This document shows positions 61,983-64,000 of a stretch of 64,000 nt of DNA, in pieces. Made by a program: the position numbers and the translations under genes. This DNA comes from CAVSJO01 sp963728445 (GTDB lineage: Bacteria > Gemmatimonadota > Gemmatimonadetes > Longimicrobiales > RSA9), in contig CAVSJO010000007.1 in the NCBI GenBank assembly GCA_963728445.1, positions 1-64,000 on the forward strand, written 5' to 3'. The first letter of the stretch is position 1, and each line of letters starts with the position of its first letter. The notes under the pieces were generated by a model. That model was not told the DNA's origin, did not search any database, and saw nothing but the letters and a program-made list of their open reading frames with translations.

Positions 61983-62902
61983 GCTGCACCCTCCATGGCC
62001 GGAGCCGGCTCGTCCGTCGTGAGCTGCATGAAGACCTCCTCGAGGGAGTGCTGCCGCGTGGCCAGGCGGGAGACGAAGAGACCCTGCCCGGCGAGGAAGC
62101 GGTTGACGGATGCGAGGTCGTCGTCCCGGAGCTGCGCGATCACGAGGTCGCCGTCACGGCTGACGGAGAGCGCCTCCGGGTAGGCCTCGAGCGCCGCGGC
62201 GATGGCCCCGGGCGACTCGCCCGCGAGCTCCGCCACCACGGCCCCGGAGGTCATCTCCCGCACGCTCGCCTGCCGGATCAGACGGCCCCTCCGGATGATC
62301 GCCACGTGCGTGCACGTGCGCTCCACTTCCCACAGCAGGTGGCTGGACAGGAAGATGGTCTTTCCCCGCTCGGCCAGGTCGGCGATGATCGCGCGGATCT
62401 CCTTCATTCCTTCCGGGTCCAGCCCATTGGCCGGCTCGTCCAGGATGATCAGCTCCGGATCCCCGAGCATCGTGGCCGCGATGGCCAGCCGCTGCTTCAT
62501 CCCGAGGGAGTACGTCTGATACCGATCCCGCTGCCTGCCCGTGAGGCGGACCAGATCCAGGGCTTCGTCGATGGCGCGACGCGAGACGCCCTTCACGTTC
62601 GCCACCACCCGCAGGTTGTCGACGCCGCTCATGTACGGGTAGAAGTTGGGATTCTCGAGCGTCGCGCCCGTGCGCTGCCGGGCACGGTGCAGTCCGCCCC
62701 TGCCCGTCTCCCCGAAGAGCCGGATCTCTCCCGCGCTCGGCGTGATGATGCCGAGAAGCATGCCGATGGTGGTGGTCTTGCCGCTTCCGTTCGGGCCGAG
62801 GAAGCCGAAGACCTGGCCCGCCTCGACGGCGAAGCTGATGCCATCGACGGCCGTCTGCTTCGGGTATCGCTTGGTGAGACCGCGTGTCTCGATGACGTTC
62901 AC
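61979..62902 (-). CDS. ABC transporter ATP-binding protein
   Basis: 307 residues, starting at the GTG at 62902 because GGAGG lies 8 bases upstream; an ATG at 62947 would add 15 residues without a ribosome site. Walker A GPNGSGKTTT, Q-loop LENPNFYPYMS, signature YSLGMKQRLAIAA, Walker B LIILDEPANGLDPEG, H-loop SSHLLWEVE. Like other ABC-2 ATPases of the CcmA/BcrA type it has an extra C-terminal domain (about 220-300). It works with the permease at 61143 as an exporter. Confidence 0.93.
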   Translation of the reverse strand: MNVIETRGLTKRYPKQTAVDGISFAVEAGQVFGFLGPNGSGKTTTIGMLLGIITPSAGEIRLFGETGRGGLHRARQRTGATLENPNFYPYMSGVDNLRVVANVKGVSRRAIDEALDLVRLTGRQRDRYQTYSLGMKQRLAIAATMLGDPELIILDEPANGLDPEGMKEIRAIIADLAERGKTIFLSSHLLWEVERTCTHVAIIRRGRLIRQASVREMTSGAVVAELAGESPGAIAAALEAYPEALSVSRDGDLVIAQLRDDDLASVNRFLAGQGLFVSRLATRQHSLEEVFMQLTTDEPAPAMEGAA

Positions 62903-62976
62903 CGGTTCTGCCTCCGGGTGCGGGGACCGATGCCACTGCTTGCACAACGGAGCGGAAGCGCTGGAAGTTTCGGGAT

Positions 62977-63024
62977 TGAGGCTGAGGCTGAGGCTGAGGC
63001 TGAGGCTGAGGCTGAGGCTGAGGC
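62977..63024 (+). repeat. (TGAGGC)8 hexanucleotide array
   Basis: Eight perfect copies of TGAGGC, 48 bases, in the divergent region upstream of the ABC ATPase gene. Read on the minus strand it is (GCCTCA)8, the same sense as the array before the glycosylase gene, so the two arrays form an inverted repeat around about 160 bases. Confidence 0.95.
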
Positions 63025-63163
63025 TGCGACCGGGACATCCTCGACAGGGCCGGCCGTGGCGAGGGGCGGGTGGCGTGGAGAGGGCGGTCTCGCCGTCATC
63101 CGCGGCCGCCGTACCGCATTCTGGCGCCAGCGTGGGACGCCACTACCCACTGGCGGAGGAACC

Positions 63164-63226
63164 ATGGAACTCTCAGCTTTTGCCCCCCTCAGCCTCAGCC
63201 TCAGCCTCAGCCTCAGCCTAAGATGA
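63164..63226 (+). CDS. Leu-Ser-repeat leader peptide upstream of tag
   Basis: A 20-residue frame: MELSAFAP, then alternating Leu-Ser and a final Leu-Arg. GGAGG at 63155-63159 gives a good ribosome site 4 bases before ATG 63164, and the TGA at 63224-63226 overlaps the glycosylase ATG (ATGA). The glycosylase itself has no ribosome site of its own, so its translation should depend on passage through this leader. The Leu-Ser codons are the hexanucleotide array. Confidence 0.55.
   Translation: MELSAFAPLSLSLSLSLSLR
63187..63219 (+). repeat. GCCTCA hexanucleotide array
   Basis: About five and a half copies of GCCTCA (33 bases), the reverse complement of the array at 62977-63024. The two arrays could pair over 33 bases to form a cruciform or long hairpin with a loop of about 162 bases. 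Confidence 0.95.
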
Positions 63227-63777
63227 CCTACTGCGCCCTCGCCACCGGCCACCCGTTCCACGGGCCCTACCACGCGGAGGAGTACGGCTTCCCCGTCACG
63301 GCGGACGCCGTGCTCCTGGAACGGCTCGCCCTGGAGATCAACCAGGCGGGGCTCTCGTGGCTGACGATCCTGAAGAAGCGGGAGGCCTTCCGGGCGGCGT
63401 TCGACGGATTCGAGCCGGCGGTCGTCGCCGCGTACGACGATCGGGATCGGGCACGACTCCTCGCGGACGCCGGCATCGTCCGCAACCGGCTGAAGGTGGA
63501 TGCGGTGATCCACAACGCCGGCGTGGTTCTGGCGCTGCGGGAGTCCCACGGCTCGTTCGTCGGCTGGCTCGACGCCCATCACCCGCAGGACCCGGAGACG
63601 TGGCGGAAGCAGTTCCGCCGCACGTTCCGGTTCACGGGTGGCGAGATCGTGAAGTCGTTCCTCCTGAGCACCGGGTACCTGCCCGGGGCCCACGACCCGT
63701 CCTGTCCCGTCTACGAACGCACCCTCGCCGCGGGCCCTGCGTGGGCACGGACCGGGGGGGCCAGTCAGGATCGGTGA
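63223..63777 (+). CDS. tag: DNA-3-methyladenine glycosylase I
   Basis: 184 residues. It has the Tag-family core YHAEEYGFPV...LALEINQAGLSWLTILKKREAF and a zinc site of the expected pattern (Cys4 near the start, a His near 15, and AHDPSC near the end). It removes 3-methyladenine from alkylated DNA to start base excision repair. The start at ATG 63223 is supported by Cys4 in MTYC, but the only upstream context is the GCCTCA array and the overlapping leader peptide, so expression is probably coupled to the leader. Confidence 0.9.
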   Translation: MTYCALATGHPFHGPYHAEEYGFPVTADAVLLERLALEINQAGLSWLTILKKREAFRAAFDGFEPAVVAAYDDRDRARLLADAGIVRNRLKVDAVIHNAGVVLALRESHGSFVGWLDAHHPQDPETWRKQFRRTFRFTGGEIVKSFLLSTGYLPGAHDPSCPVYERTLAAGPAWARTGGASQDR

Positions 63778-63844
63778 CGGGCGACGTCGCCCAGTACGCC
63801 CGACGCTCGCGCTCGACCCGCCCCGGCGACGGCGCCGCGTCCCG

Positions 63845-64000
63845 CTACGGCGAAGGCGCGGCCCGCTCGCGGAGCTCGTCCCGGAGTACCCGGCGCAGGA
63901 TCTTGCCCGAGGCGGACTTGGGGATCGCGTCCCGGAACTCGACGTCCCGCAGCTTCTTGTAGGGTGCGACGCGCTCGGCGACCCAGTCGAGGATGTCGGT
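63845..64000 (-). CDS. C-terminal end of an AMP-forming acyl-CoA ligase (5' part outside window)
   Basis: The last 51 residues before a TAG stop: AERVAPYKKLRDVEFRDAIP, KSASGKILRRVLRDEL. The catalytic A10 lysine motif P-K-S-x-S-G-K-I-L-R-R and the Y-K sequence before it identify the C-terminal domain of an ANL-family ligase, such as a 4-coumarate- or long-chain acyl-CoA ligase. It runs off the right edge. Confidence 0.88.
   Translation of the reverse strand, partial: TDILDWVAERVAPYKKLRDVEFRDAIPKSASGKILRRVLRDELRERAAPSP

Noticed and set aside
1..64000. tRNA, rRNA, CRISPR array, insertion sequence or prophage
   Set aside because: I looked for T-loop motifs, spaced repeats, transposase and integrase sequences and terminal inverted repeats and found none.

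Overview
This is a contiguous stretch of very GC-rich, gene-dense chromosome. Most neighbouring genes overlap by the 4-base ATGA/GTGA or 1-base TGATG arrangement. The gene set points to a diderm, aerobic heterotroph, and Gemmatimonadota is my best guess. The reasons are an ADOP-type duplicated FtsX permease, a PadR regulator next to a permease-prefix-domain protein, two giant secreted VPS10/BNR propeller proteins, a TPR protein with a TolB-like domain, a TonB receptor with a carboxypeptidase-regulatory-like domain, and many small lipoproteins. This is inference from family composition; no rRNA or marker gene is present. I saw no tRNA, rRNA, insertion sequence, prophage or CRISPR array.

Layout. 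1-3886 (minus): an ECF sigma factor, putative anti-sigma factor, Spy-like periplasmic protein, TolC and a MacA/HlyD adaptor form one operon running off the left edge. 3998-7470: SlyD-type prolyl isomerase, NhaA antiporter, small membrane protein, beta-CASP nuclease. 7542-19615 (plus): a long co-directional block with a LacI regulator and its palindromic operator, an atypical ketoacyl synthase III, two acyl-CoA ligases, a sodium symporter with a small membrane partner, a MaoC hydratase, a TonB receptor, a PHB-depolymerase-like esterase and a DUF2378-like protein. It looks like a system for taking up and activating an organic acid or oligoester. 19793-26611: ADOP permease, SRPBCC protein, divergent LemA/DUF2207 pair, saccharopine-dehydrogenase-like enzyme. 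26720-34635: a membrane-anchored DEAD-like/cold-shock fusion, M28 peptidase, O-antigen-ligase-like protein, beta-barrel protein, ABC-F ATPase.

34636-35234 has no gene but holds a promoter, about 290 bases of consecutive hairpins and a strong terminator, so I call a candidate structured ncRNA. 35235-37988: small enzymes and a second FKBP isomerase. 37993-47135: two VPS10/BNR exoproteins flank a TPR/TolB-like membrane protein. 47158-51951: a hybrid sensor kinase interrupted by one frameshift, a 3' amidase remnant, and a penicillin-acylase-family enzyme. 52017-53537: PadR, permease-prefix and ExbB-like operon with an operator inside its promoter. 53577-61146: FMN hydroxy-acid oxidase, PLP decarboxylase, CPBP protease, a propeller lipoprotein, a Tat-exported aminotransferase and a patatin. 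61143-63777: ABC-2 exporter and a DNA-3-methyladenine glycosylase, separated by two hexanucleotide arrays in opposite orientation. One array is translated as a Leu-Ser leader peptide coupled to the glycosylase. The right edge cuts an acyl-CoA ligase.

Best candidates for something undescribed are the structured RNA (34863-35195), the membrane-tethered helicase-like/cold-shock fusion (26720-27898), and the inverted hexanucleotide arrays with the coupled leader peptide (62977-63226).
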